Origin: Alphaproteobacteria bacterium
Lineage (GTDB): Bacteria > Pseudomonadota > Alphaproteobacteria > UBA8366 > Aestuariispiraceae
Length of the DNA: 64,000 nucleotides
NCBI GenBank assembly: GCA_024743195.1
Contig: JANSXE010000001.1
Coordinates: 434,001 to 498,000, forward strand
Direction of reading: 5' to 3'
Within the stretch, counting starts at the first letter, position 1; each line of letters opens with the position of its first letter. Position numbers and translations under genes: made by a program. Of the stretch, positions 33,943 to 41,612 are shown piece after piece. The notes beneath the pieces are model-generated. The model had not been told where the DNA came from. It did no database searches and saw only the letters and a program-made list of their open reading frames with translations.

Positions 33943-34370
33943 GCCCCCACGCCGGGCAGCGCCCCCTCGCCGGGCAGCGCCCCCTCATAGGAGGCCCAGG
34001 CGACATGACTTTCGCCCAGCGTCACGGTGAGGCCCGTGAGCCCCGCTGCGCCGGGGCCCAGCGCGCCCGCCGCGACGCGCTCCGCCAGCCGGTCGAAGAC
34101 GACCTTGGCCATGAACTCCGTCGTCGTGTTGCAGCCGGCGAACTCGGGCAGATCGTCGAGATTCTTATAGCTGTAGGCGGCCAGGACCTCTTTCAGCGCG
34201 GCGGCGGCGAGACCGATGTCGACCACCAGCCCGTCGCCGTCCAATTCGGGTCGGCGGAAGGCGGCGTCGACCACATAGGTGGCGCCGTGCAGCGCCTGGG
34301 CGGGGCCGAACACCTCGCCCCGGAAGCTGTGGGCGATCATCATGTGGTCGCGGACGGTCAGGCTGAACAT
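33939..34370 (-). CDS. 6-pyruvoyl-tetrahydropterin/6-carboxytetrahydropterin synthase-like protein
   Basis: A 143-residue PTPS/QueD-family protein; family members act on dihydroneopterin triphosphate with a three-histidine zinc site. The fold pattern is clear: HMMIAHSF at 9-16, [12 protein letters not shown] at 27-38, [34 protein letters not shown] with the pterin loop, and [13 protein letters not shown] with the pterin-binding Glu. The canonical HGH zinc motif reads HGA (His28, Ala30), and the usual catalytic Cys four residues before it is Ala. His9 and His14 may replace the missing ligand. An 18-bp perfect tandem repeat (33951-33986) duplicates the C-terminal EGALPG. Chemistry different from QueD is likely. 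Confidence 0.88.
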   Translation of the reverse strand: MFSLTVRDHMMIAHSFRGEVFGPAQALHGATYVVDAAFRRPELDGDGLVVDIGLAAAALKEVLAAYSYKNLDDLPEFAGCNTTTEFMAKVVFDRLAERVAAGALGPGAAGLTGLTVTLGESHVAWASYEGALPGEGALPGVGA

Positions 34371-34385
34371 GGGGCTCCTCTCGTT

Positions 34386-35405
34386 CTAGCTCTCCGGCGG
34401 CGCCGCGTAGCGCAGCCTGTGGCACAGGGTCGACGGGTCGTCCGCCAGGCGGGCCATCGCGGCGGGCAGGTCTTCGAAAGCGTCCTCGCCCGTGATCAGC
34501 GCGTCGTAAACCGGATCGCACAGCAGATCGAGCGCCAGCGCCATCCGTCGGCGATGGTCCCAGCGCGCGCGCCGATGCGCCGGCAGCCGACCGACCTGGG
34601 AGGAGATTAGGGTCAGACGGCCGGAATGGAACGCCTCCCCCAGCGGCAGGGCCACGCGCCGGTCGCCGTACCAGGACAGCTCGACGATCCGCGCCTCCAG
34701 CCCGGCGAGCGCCAGCGCGGTCTCGAGCCCCGCCGGATCGCCGCTGGCGTGCACCACGAGATCGCACCCGTCGACAGCCGCTTCAGGCGCGGAGAAATCG
34801 AGACCGAGCGCATCGGCGATCGCGCGCTTGTCCGGATTCACGTCGATCAGTTGGACCGCTGTCCCCGGAACCTGCGCCATCAGGCGCCCCGTCAGGCAGC
34901 CGACCACGCCGGCGCCGATCACCGCGATGCGCTCCCCCGCCAGCGGGGCTGCGTCCCAGCAGGCGTTGAGCGCCGTCTCCATATTGGCCGCCAGCACGGC
35001 GCGGCCGGGCGGCAGCCCGTCGGGCAGCGGATGGGCCGCGTCGGCCGGGACGTCGAACAGATCCTGATGCGGGTGGAGGCAGAAAACGGGGCGGCCGATC
35101 AGGCCCGCCGGCCCCTGCTGCACGGTTCCGACGGCGCTGTAGCCGTATTTCACGGGATAGGGGAAATCGCCCTCCTGGAAAGGCGCGCGCATCGCCTCAT
35201 ATTGAGAGGCCGGGACGAGGCCGCGCCAGACCAGCGTCTCCGTGCCGCGGCTCACGCCGCTGAAAAGCGTGCGGACGCGCACGGCGCCGGGCGCCGGCGC
35301 AGCGAGGGGGCCGCGCCGCAATTCGCCGGTTTCGCGTGCGGCGATCCAGAAGGAGGCGGCCCGGTTTGGGAAGGTCCGGTTTGGGAAGGCGGCGTCTTGG
35401 GTCAT
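34386..35405 (-). CDS. Zinc-type alcohol dehydrogenase-like oxidoreductase
   Basis: A 339-residue medium-chain dehydrogenase/reductase. The N-terminal GroES-like half has GVSRGTETLVWRG and KYGYSAVGTVQQG. The Rossmann half has IAVIGAGVVGCLTGRLMAQ (about 165) and LIDVNPDKRAIADALG. The usual catalytic zinc cysteine and GHE motif of alcohol dehydrogenases are not obvious (GTE occurs where GHE-type residues would be), as in sorbitol-dehydrogenase-like or bacteriochlorophyllide-a-dehydrogenase-like variants. A 15-bp tandem repeat at 35361-35390 gives FPNRTFPNRA near the start. The ATG at 35405 is chosen over an upstream open frame. It is first in the operon, diverging from the CDP-alcohol transferase. 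Confidence 0.85.
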   Translation of the reverse strand: MTQDAAFPNRTFPNRAASFWIAARETGELRRGPLAAPAPGAVRVRTLFSGVSRGTETLVWRGLVPASQYEAMRAPFQEGDFPYPVKYGYSAVGTVQQGPAGLIGRPVFCLHPHQDLFDVPADAAHPLPDGLPPGRAVLAANMETALNACWDAAPLAGERIAVIGAGVVGCLTGRLMAQVPGTAVQLIDVNPDKRAIADALGLDFSAPEAAVDGCDLVVHASGDPAGLETALALAGLEARIVELSWYGDRRVALPLGEAFHSGRLTLISSQVGRLPAHRRARWDHRRRMALALDLLCDPVYDALITGEDAFEDLPAAMARLADDPSTLCHRLRYAAPPES

Positions 35406-35473
35406 GGCGCTCGGCCCCGACGGTCGAGGGAACTGAAACGGACTTAGCCGGCGACAGGAGAGGCCTACCGGGC

Positions 35474-36256
35474 ATGCCGCATGCAAGCGACCATAGCCCG
35501 CCCTTCGCGCTTTTGAAACGCGACGGGCGCCTGACGGCGTCGATCGGGCTGGCCGGCGCGCTGGCGCTCGGAATCGCCTTGATTCCGCTCTTCGGGCTCG
35601 GCTGGACGCAGCCGGCGGCGGCGGCGCTGCTGTTCGCCGCTTTCATGGGGGCGGCGGCGCGCTGGTTGCCGGAACACCTGCCGCATGCCGCGCTCGGCGC
35701 CGCCAATCGGGTCACGGTGCTGCGCGCGGCGCTGGTCGCCAATCTGGGCGCGCTGGCGCTGGCGCCGGAGGCGCTGGCGGCGCACGGCTGGGGCGCGGCG
35801 GCGTTGGCGCTGGGCGCGCTGGCGCTCGACGGCGTGGACGGCTGGACCGCGCGGCGCTTCGGCCTGGCCAGCCCGTTCGGCGCCCGCTTCGATCAGGAGT
35901 TGGACGCGCTGACCATCCTGATCCTGGCCGCGCTCGCCTGGCGGGTGGGCGACGCCGGCGCCTGGGCGTTGCTGGCCGGGCTGCTGCGCTATCTGTTCGT
36001 CGCGGCGCAAGCGGGGCTGCCGAAGTTGCGCGGCGTCCTGCCGCCCTCGCAGCGGCGGCGATGGATCTGCGTCTTCGCCGTATCCGCCCTGATCGCGATC
36101 CTGACGCCGGCCGTGGCGCCGCCGCTCTCGACGGGGCTGGCGGCGGCGACGGTGGCGCTGCTCTCGATTTCCTTCGCGCGCGACATCACATGGTTGCTGA
36201 AACGCCGCCCGAGCGAGGCGGCGAAACGGCATGGGACAAGAGGAGGCTTCGCATGA
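35474..36256 (+). CDS. CDP-alcohol phosphatidyltransferase family protein
   Basis: A 260-residue integral membrane enzyme of the CDP-alcohol phosphotransferase family, transferring a phosphoalcohol between CDP-linked donor and an alcohol acceptor. The catalytic signature D-x2-DG-x2-AR-x8-G-x3-D-x3-D is complete: Asp119, Asp122, Gly123, Ala126, Arg127, Gly136, Asp140, Asp144. About six hydrophobic segments surround it. The length exceeds minimal family members by a long N-terminal membrane portion. The ATG at 35474 follows GGAGAGG. It shares a 68-bp promoter gap with the dehydrogenase operon and overlaps the YceI gene by 4 bp. It could attach the cluster product to lipid; inference. Confidence 0.9.
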   Translation: MPHASDHSPPFALLKRDGRLTASIGLAGALALGIALIPLFGLGWTQPAAAALLFAAFMGAAARWLPEHLPHAALGAANRVTVLRAALVANLGALALAPEALAAHGWGAAALALGALALDGVDGWTARRFGLASPFGARFDQELDALTILILAALAWRVGDAGAWALLAGLLRYLFVAAQAGLPKLRGVLPPSQRRRWICVFAVSALIAILTPAVAPPLSTGLAAATVALLSISFARDITWLLKRRPSEAAKRHGTRGGFA

Positions 36257-36870
36257 CCACCCGGATGACCACCCGATTGACCGCGCTCCTGGCCGCCGGC
36301 GCGATCGCGCTCGCCGGCGCCTTGACCGTGGGCCCGGCCAAGGCCGAGCCGCGCACCTTCACCCTCGACCCCGAGCACCTGCATGTGGCCTTTCTGGTGA
36401 AGCATATCGGCTTCGCCAAGACCTTGGGGATCTTCGAGGATATCGAAGGGACCGTCGTCTTCGACGAAGAGGCCCCGGCGCTGCAGTCGATCGACGTCGT
36501 GATCCAGGCCGACAGCGTCAACACCGGCCACAGGCGGCGCGACAACCATGTGCGCAGCGACGATTTCCTGGCCGCCGACGACCATCCGGAGATCGCCTTC
36601 GCCCTCACCGGCGCGACCCAGACCGGCGAGCGCAACGGAACCGTCACCGGCGATCTGACGATCCGCGGCGAGACCAACCCGGTGACCCTCGACGTCGTCT
36701 GGAACAAGTCCGGGCGCTATCCGTTCGGCGACAAGCAGTACGTCGTCGGGATTTCGGCGCGCGGCGAGATCCTGCGCAGCGACTGGGGCATGACCTACGC
36801 GCTGGACGGCGATCTGGTCGGCGACCGCGTCGAAATCATCATCGAGGCGGAATTGATCCGCGAAGAGTGA
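36253..36870 (+). CDS. YceI-family periplasmic protein
   Basis: A 205-residue YceI protein, a lipocalin-like beta-barrel that binds polyisoprenoid or other amphipathic lipids. A signal peptide covers about 1-32 (LTALLAAGAIALAGALTVGPAKA). The mature protein shows the family strands: FTLDPEHLHVAFLVKHIGFA, ADSVNTGHRRRDNHVRSDDF, GDLTIRGETNPVTLDVVWN. Its ATG lies inside the stop of the membrane transferase (ATGA) with AGGAGG upstream, so the two are coupled. A lipid-binding role beside a phosphotransferase suggests carriage of a lipid product through the periplasm. Confidence 0.93.
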   Translation: MTTRMTTRLTALLAAGAIALAGALTVGPAKAEPRTFTLDPEHLHVAFLVKHIGFAKTLGIFEDIEGTVVFDEEAPALQSIDVVIQADSVNTGHRRRDNHVRSDDFLAADDHPEIAFALTGATQTGERNGTVTGDLTIRGETNPVTLDVVWNKSGRYPFGDKQYVVGISARGEILRSDWGMTYALDGDLVGDRVEIIIEAELIREE

Positions 36871-37010
36871 CGCCGGCGCGCTGCGCCTATGAGTAATGGT
36901 CAAGACAAGGCGGCACTATTCGGGAGGTCGAACTTTTCGACTGCGCAAATAGTTTGAATGCCATCTAAAAGATGATGGCGCGCGCTCGGCGATCCCCTAT
37001 AGTTTTCGCC

Positions 37011-37835
37011 ATGAGAAGGGGTCCGCGGATTTCGAACGTCTCGGCGCTGGCGCTCGCCGGCGCGCTGCTGCTGGCCGGCTGCGCGCAGGATCGGCTCGGC
37101 GCCTACGGCGCCGGCGGGCGAGACGAAGCCACGGTTGAGGCGCTGATGCGCGCCGCCGACGCGAAGCGCGCGGAGGGCGATCATCGCGCCGCCGCCACGC
37201 TCTACCGCAGCGCCCATGAGGCGGATCCGGAGGAGCGGCCGGAGCCGCTGGTCGGCCTCGGCTGGAGCCTCGCCGCGCTGGGCGCGCCGCAGGACGCGGC
37301 GGAGGCCTTCCGCGCCGCGCTCGCGATCGACGACGACGCCGGCGAGGCCCTGCGCGGCATGGGGGCGGCGCTGACGGCGATGGGTCAGCCGGGCCTCGCC
37401 GCACCTTACTACGAACAGGCGCGCGCCGTGTCGCCCGAGGATTGGCGCATCGATCTGGGTCAGGGCGTCGCGCTCGACCTGCTGGGCGAGCACGCGAGCG
37501 CGCAGACGGTCTACCGCGCCGGGCTGGCCAAGGCGCCGGGAGAGCCGGATCTCGCGAGCAACCTGGCGCTCTCGCTTGCGCTGTCGGGCGATCCGGCGGC
37601 GGCCATCGACCAGCTTGCGCCCATCGTGCGCGGCCCGGCGGCCGACGCGCGGCACCGCCAGACGCTCGCCATGATCCACGGCCTCGCCGGCGACCGGGAG
37701 GCGGCGCGCCGGCTGGCGCAGATCGACCTCAGCCCGCGCGAGGTGGAGCAGAACCTCGCCTTCTACGAGACGCTGCGCCGGCTCGAAGACCCCGCCCAAC
37801 GCCTACGCGCCATCCGCGCCCGCGCGGCGGAGTGA
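37011..37835 (+). CDS. tadD: TadD-like tetratricopeptide lipoprotein
   Basis: A 274-residue lipoprotein of TPR repeats, the Flp-pilus assembly protein TadD type, thought to act as a pilotin for the outer-membrane secretin. The lipobox LLLAGC gives Cys24. From about 45 to 230 there are at least five TPR-like helix pairs, e.g. GDHRAAATLYRSAHEADPEE and GAPQDAAEAFRAALAIDDDA. The ATG at 37011 gives a good signal peptide; an in-frame ATG at 36972 would lengthen it. No strong ribosome-binding site is seen. It lies on the opposite strand to the rest of the pilus locus, tail-to-tail with tadC. Confidence 0.88.
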   Translation: MRRGPRISNVSALALAGALLLAGCAQDRLGAYGAGGRDEATVEALMRAADAKRAEGDHRAAATLYRSAHEADPEERPEPLVGLGWSLAALGAPQDAAEAFRAALAIDDDAGEALRGMGAALTAMGQPGLAAPYYEQARAVSPEDWRIDLGQGVALDLLGEHASAQTVYRAGLAKAPGEPDLASNLALSLALSGDPAAAIDQLAPIVRGPAADARHRQTLAMIHGLAGDREAARRLAQIDLSPREVEQNLAFYETLRRLEDPAQRLRAIRARAAE

Positions 37836-37856
37836 GCGCCGGCGCACGCGTCTTCT

Positions 37857-38822
37857 TCAAAGATTGCTGAGCGCATCGAGGGTGCGCAGGATCGCGGGGC
37901 CGATCAGCACGATGAAGAGGCTGGGCAGGATGAAGGTGACCATCGGCACGGTCAGGGTGGCCGGCAGGCGGGCGGCCTTCTCCTCCGCCTTCATCAGCCG
38001 CTCGTCGCGCATCTCGCGGGCCAGCACGCGCAGGGACTGCGCGAGCGGCGTGCCGTAGCGCTCCGCCTGGGCCAGCGTGGAGACCAGCGCGCCGACCGCC
38101 GGAATGCCGGTGCGCGCCTCCAGATTCTCGAGCGCCTGGCGCCGGTCGGAGAGGAAGCCGAGTTCGACCGCGGTCAGCTCCAGCTCCTCGGCCAGATCGG
38201 AGCTGTTGGCGCCGATCTCGCGCGCGACGCGGACCAGCGCCGAATCGAGATTCAGCCCCGCCTCCGTGCAGATCACCATCAGGTCGAGCGCGTCGGGCAG
38301 GGCGCGGCTCATCCTCTGCCGGCGCTTGTCGGCCGCGTTCTTGAGATAGAGATCCGGCGCGAAGAAGCCGAACAGCACGCCGCCGACCGAGGCGATCAGC
38401 TTGCCGTTCGAGGACAGGCTCCACAGGTCCAGCCCGTAGGTCAGAAGCGCCGCGACGCCGCCCAGCGCCAAGGGGGCCGCGAGCTTGACCGTCAGGAACA
38501 CCGGCACCGCATCGCGCGAGCGCACGCCGGCGCGGTTGAGCTTGAGCTGCGCCTGTTTCGCCGTCTCGCCGCTCAAGAGCTTGAGCCGCCGCGCCACCTG
38601 CTTCGACAGGCTGACGCCGCCGTCCATCAGGCCGCGACGCTTGGGCTGGCGCAGCTTCCGGCGCAGGTCGTCGCGCCGGTCGATGATCGCGCGGGCGCGC
38701 CGGGCGGACGGCCCGCGCTCGGTCAGGCCGAGCCATACGGCGGCCGTCCCCGCCGCCGCCGACACGCCGGCGGCGAGCGTGGCCATCGCATCCGCGCCGA
38801 GGCTCGTCAGGAGGTCGAGCAT
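37857..38822 (-). CDS. tadC: Tad pilus inner-membrane platform protein TadC
   Basis: A 321-residue GspF-type membrane protein, one of two platform subunits that turn the ATPase motion into Flp pilus assembly. A T2SSF domain covers about 160-290 (ALPDALDLMVICTEAGLNLD, GTPLAQSLRVLAREMRDER). Hydrophobic segments lie near 10-30, 110-155 and at the C-terminus (VPMVTFILPSLFIVLIGPAI). The ATG at 38822 follows AGGAGAG. It is 102 bp downstream of tadB, the only long gap in the pilus operon. Confidence 0.92.
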   Translation of the reverse strand: MLDLLTSLGADAMATLAAGVSAAAGTAAVWLGLTERGPSARRARAIIDRRDDLRRKLRQPKRRGLMDGGVSLSKQVARRLKLLSGETAKQAQLKLNRAGVRSRDAVPVFLTVKLAAPLALGGVAALLTYGLDLWSLSSNGKLIASVGGVLFGFFAPDLYLKNAADKRRQRMSRALPDALDLMVICTEAGLNLDSALVRVAREIGANSSDLAEELELTAVELGFLSDRRQALENLEARTGIPAVGALVSTLAQAERYGTPLAQSLRVLAREMRDERLMKAEEKAARLPATLTVPMVTFILPSLFIVLIGPAILRTLDALSNL

Positions 38823-38924
38823 GGCGGCTCTCCTATCGGACCGCACCGGGGGAAGCGCGGATGCGCAGCAGCGCGCACCCCCGATCGTTGAGCGTAGAGG
38901 CGCATCATCCTGTTCGCCCCTCCC

Positions 38925-39935
38925 TCAAATGTCGAACCGCACCATCTTGGCCATGACCATGACCCCGACGGCGATCGAGCCGAGCCCGATCCCGATCATC
39001 ACGTGGCCGCGCGGGTCGGTGAACAGCTCCATCACATAGGGCTGGTTCACCAGATAGATGATCGAGAACATCACGAAGGGCAGCGAGCCCAGGATGTAGG
39101 CGCTGGCCCGCGCCTCGGAGGAGACGGCGCGAATCTTGAGCTTCATCTGCCGGCGCTTGCGCAGGATCTCGGAGAGGTTCTCCAGCGTCTCGGTCAGGTT
39201 GCCGCCGGTCTCTTTCTGGACCGACAGCGTGATGGCGAGGAAGCGCAGCTCCGGCACCGCCATGCGCTTTGCCGTACGCTCGATCGCCGCCTCCAGCGGG
39301 TGGCCGATGCGCACCAGGTCCGCGATCTCGCGGAACAGGCCGGCGACGGGCTCGTTCGCCTCGCGCCCGACGGCGGCCATGGATTCGGAGACCGGCAGGC
39401 CCGCCTTCAGCCCGCGTACGATGATGTCGATCCCCTCCGGCAGGTTTTTCAGGAAGGCGGCCTCGCGCCGTTTCGCCTTCCAGCCGAGGAAAGCGTGCGG
39501 CAGCGAAACGCCGGTTCCGAGCCCGAGCAAGAGCGCCGCCGCAGGCGGCGCGCTTTGCGTCAGGAGGAGCGCCATCGTCGCAACCAGCGCCAGCCCGGCG
39601 CTGATCGCGAAATAGACGCCCAGCCCGCCGGGATAGCCCGCGCGCTGCAGCCGGGTGCGCAGCAGGTCGCGACGCGGCAGCAGGCGCACCCATCCGGCCG
39701 CCGGCCGATGGTCGGCCGCGCGCAAGCTGGGCCGCTTGCCGGCGTCGGTCGCCGCCGGCCGCGCCGTCTGGGCGACCCGGGCGATGCGCGCGCTGCGCCG
39801 GCGGCGCGCGCGGGCCAGCGCGCCTTGCAGGCTGGCCGCCGCGATCAGCACGGCGATCGCGGCCAGCAGCACGATCAGCGTCTCCAGGAACTGCGGCGGC
39901 AGGTCGTCGATCAGCCGGTCGAGGAGCGTCGTCAT
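38925..39935 (-). CDS. tadB: Tad pilus inner-membrane platform protein TadB
   Basis: A 336-residue GspF-type membrane protein, the partner of TadC. It starts with a hydrophobic helix (LIVLLAAIAVLIAAASLQG), then a basic linker. The T2SSF core spans about 170-290 (LPEGIDIIVRGLKAGLPVSE, KETGGNLTETLENLSEILRK, the usual GGN loop). It ends with two helices (FVMFSIIYLVNQPYVM, VMIGIGLGSIAVGVMVMAKM). It is 18 bp downstream of the ATPase gene. Confidence 0.94.
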   Translation of the reverse strand: MTTLLDRLIDDLPPQFLETLIVLLAAIAVLIAAASLQGALARARRRRSARIARVAQTARPAATDAGKRPSLRAADHRPAAGWVRLLPRRDLLRTRLQRAGYPGGLGVYFAISAGLALVATMALLLTQSAPPAAALLLGLGTGVSLPHAFLGWKAKRREAAFLKNLPEGIDIIVRGLKAGLPVSESMAAVGREANEPVAGLFREIADLVRIGHPLEAAIERTAKRMAVPELRFLAITLSVQKETGGNLTETLENLSEILRKRRQMKLKIRAVSSEARASAYILGSLPFVMFSIIYLVNQPYVMELFTDPRGHVMIGIGLGSIAVGVMVMAKMVRFDI

Positions 39936-39953
39936 CGCGCGTCCTCCCGCCCC

Positions 39954-41612
39954 TCAGCTCACCGCGTCGAGCAGCGGCCGCTCCAGCCCGAAATAGGCCG
40001 CTTTCTCCGCGAAATGGGGCCGCACGCCGGCCGGCTCGAAGGTTCCGATCAGGCGACCGTGGCGATCCTCCCCCTCATAGCGGTAACGGAACAGCTCCTG
40101 TGTGGTGACGATGTCGCCTTCCATGCCGACGACCTCGGTGACGGAGATGATCCGGCGCACGCCGTCGCGCATCCGGCTGACCTGGACGATCAGGTCGAGG
40201 GCCGAGGCGATCTGGGTGCGCACCGCCTTCGCCGGCAGATTGATGCCGGCCATGCCGACCATGTTCTCCAGCCGGGTCAGCGCCTCGCGCGGGTTGTTGG
40301 CGTGCACCGTGCACATCGAGCCGTCATGGCCCGTATTCATGGCCTGCAGCATGTCGACGGCCTCGGAGCCGCGCACCTCGCCCAGGATGATCCGGTCGGG
40401 CCGCATGCGCAGCGCGTTCTTCACCAACCCGCGCATGGTGACCTCCCCCTGCCCTTCCAGGTTCGGCGGGCGCGTCTCCAGGCGCACGACATGGGGCTGC
40501 TGGAGTTGCAGTTCGGCGGCGTCTTCGATGGTGACGATGCGTTCGGTCGTGTCGATCATGCGGCTCAAGGCGTTCAGGAGCGTGGTCTTGCCGGAGCCGG
40601 TGCCGCCGGAGATCAGGATGTTGAGACGCGCGCGCGCCGCGATCTGCAGGACCCGCTCCATCGGGGCGGAGATGTTGCCCTGGCGGCTCATCACCTCGAG
40701 CGTGATCTTCTTCTCCGAGAACTTGCGGATCGAGATCGCCGCGCCGTCGATGGCGAGCGGCGGGATGATGATGTTGACGCGGCTGCCGTCCTCCAGGCGC
40801 GCGTCGCACATCGGCGAACTTTCGTCGACGCGGCGGCCGATGCGGGTGACGATGCGGGTCGCGATCGCCATCAGATGCTTCGCGTCGCGGAAGGCGACGT
40901 CGGTCAGCTCCAGCTTGCCGCCGCGCTCGACATAGACCTGTTGCGGGCCGTTCACCAGGATGTCGGTGACGCCCTCGTCGGCCAACAGCGATTCGAGCGG
41001 CCCCAACCCCAGCATGTCGTTGACGAGCAGGGTTACGAGGTCGCGCTGCTCCAGCGAATTGAGGCGCAGCCCCAGATCGCGCATCAGCTCCGGCAGCAGC
41101 GCCTCGACCTCGCCGACGAGCTCCGCGCGGCTCAGCTTCGCGGCGGCGGTCGCGTCGATCTGATCCATCAGGACGGCGCGAAGCTGCTCGGCGGCCGCTT
41201 CGACGCTGGCCCGGCTGGCGCCCCGGCCGTCGCGCCGCTCGCCGCCGGCAAGCTCGGCGATCGTGCGGGCGGGCCGGCCGCGCGCCGCGGACGACGCCGC
41301 CGCATCCTGCGACGCCGCCGACGGTTCGGGATGCGCCTCGGCGGCGCGGTTTCGCGCCAGATGCCCGTTCAGCAACTCCGTCACCAGGTCGCGCTGCTGC
41401 AGCGGGTTGAGGGTCAGCGCCTCGGCCGCCACGACCTCCGCGACCAGCGCGCGCACGCGCTCGGCCTGCTCGCCGCGCGGCGCGTCGGGGCGCTCGGCCA
41501 AGAGCGCGTCCGCGCGCTCCTGCAGGGCGCGGCGCAGCGCGGTCGGATCGCGCCCCGCCTCGCCCCGCTCCTTGCGGTTCACGCGGTTGGCGATGTCGCT
41601 CACCAGAGCCAT
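39954..41612 (-). CDS. cpaF: Tad pilus assembly/secretion ATPase CpaF (TadA)
   Basis: A 552-residue cytoplasmic secretion ATPase that powers Flp pilus assembly and retraction. Walker A is GGTGSGKTT (336-344); Asp boxes and Walker B lie in RIILGEVRGSEAVDMLQAM, with GHDGSMCTVHAN after it. GPLESLLADEGVTDILVNGP opens the second N-terminal domain. Two similar helical segments occur, LNPLQQRDLVTELLNGHL (68-85) and LNSLEQRDLVTLLVNDML (184-201), an internal duplication that explains part of the extra length over usual homologues (about 450-500). The ATG at 41612 follows GGAGGCG and overlaps the cpaE end by 13 bp. Confidence 0.95.
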   Translation of the reverse strand: MALVSDIANRVNRKERGEAGRDPTALRRALQERADALLAERPDAPRGEQAERVRALVAEVVAAEALTLNPLQQRDLVTELLNGHLARNRAAEAHPEPSAASQDAAASSAARGRPARTIAELAGGERRDGRGASRASVEAAAEQLRAVLMDQIDATAAAKLSRAELVGEVEALLPELMRDLGLRLNSLEQRDLVTLLVNDMLGLGPLESLLADEGVTDILVNGPQQVYVERGGKLELTDVAFRDAKHLMAIATRIVTRIGRRVDESSPMCDARLEDGSRVNIIIPPLAIDGAAISIRKFSEKKITLEVMSRQGNISAPMERVLQIAARARLNILISGGTGSGKTTLLNALSRMIDTTERIVTIEDAAELQLQQPHVVRLETRPPNLEGQGEVTMRGLVKNALRMRPDRIILGEVRGSEAVDMLQAMNTGHDGSMCTVHANNPREALTRLENMVGMAGINLPAKAVRTQIASALDLIVQVSRMRDGVRRIISVTEVVGMEGDIVTTQELFRYRYEGEDRHGRLIGTFEPAGVRPHFAEKAAYFGLERPLLDAVS

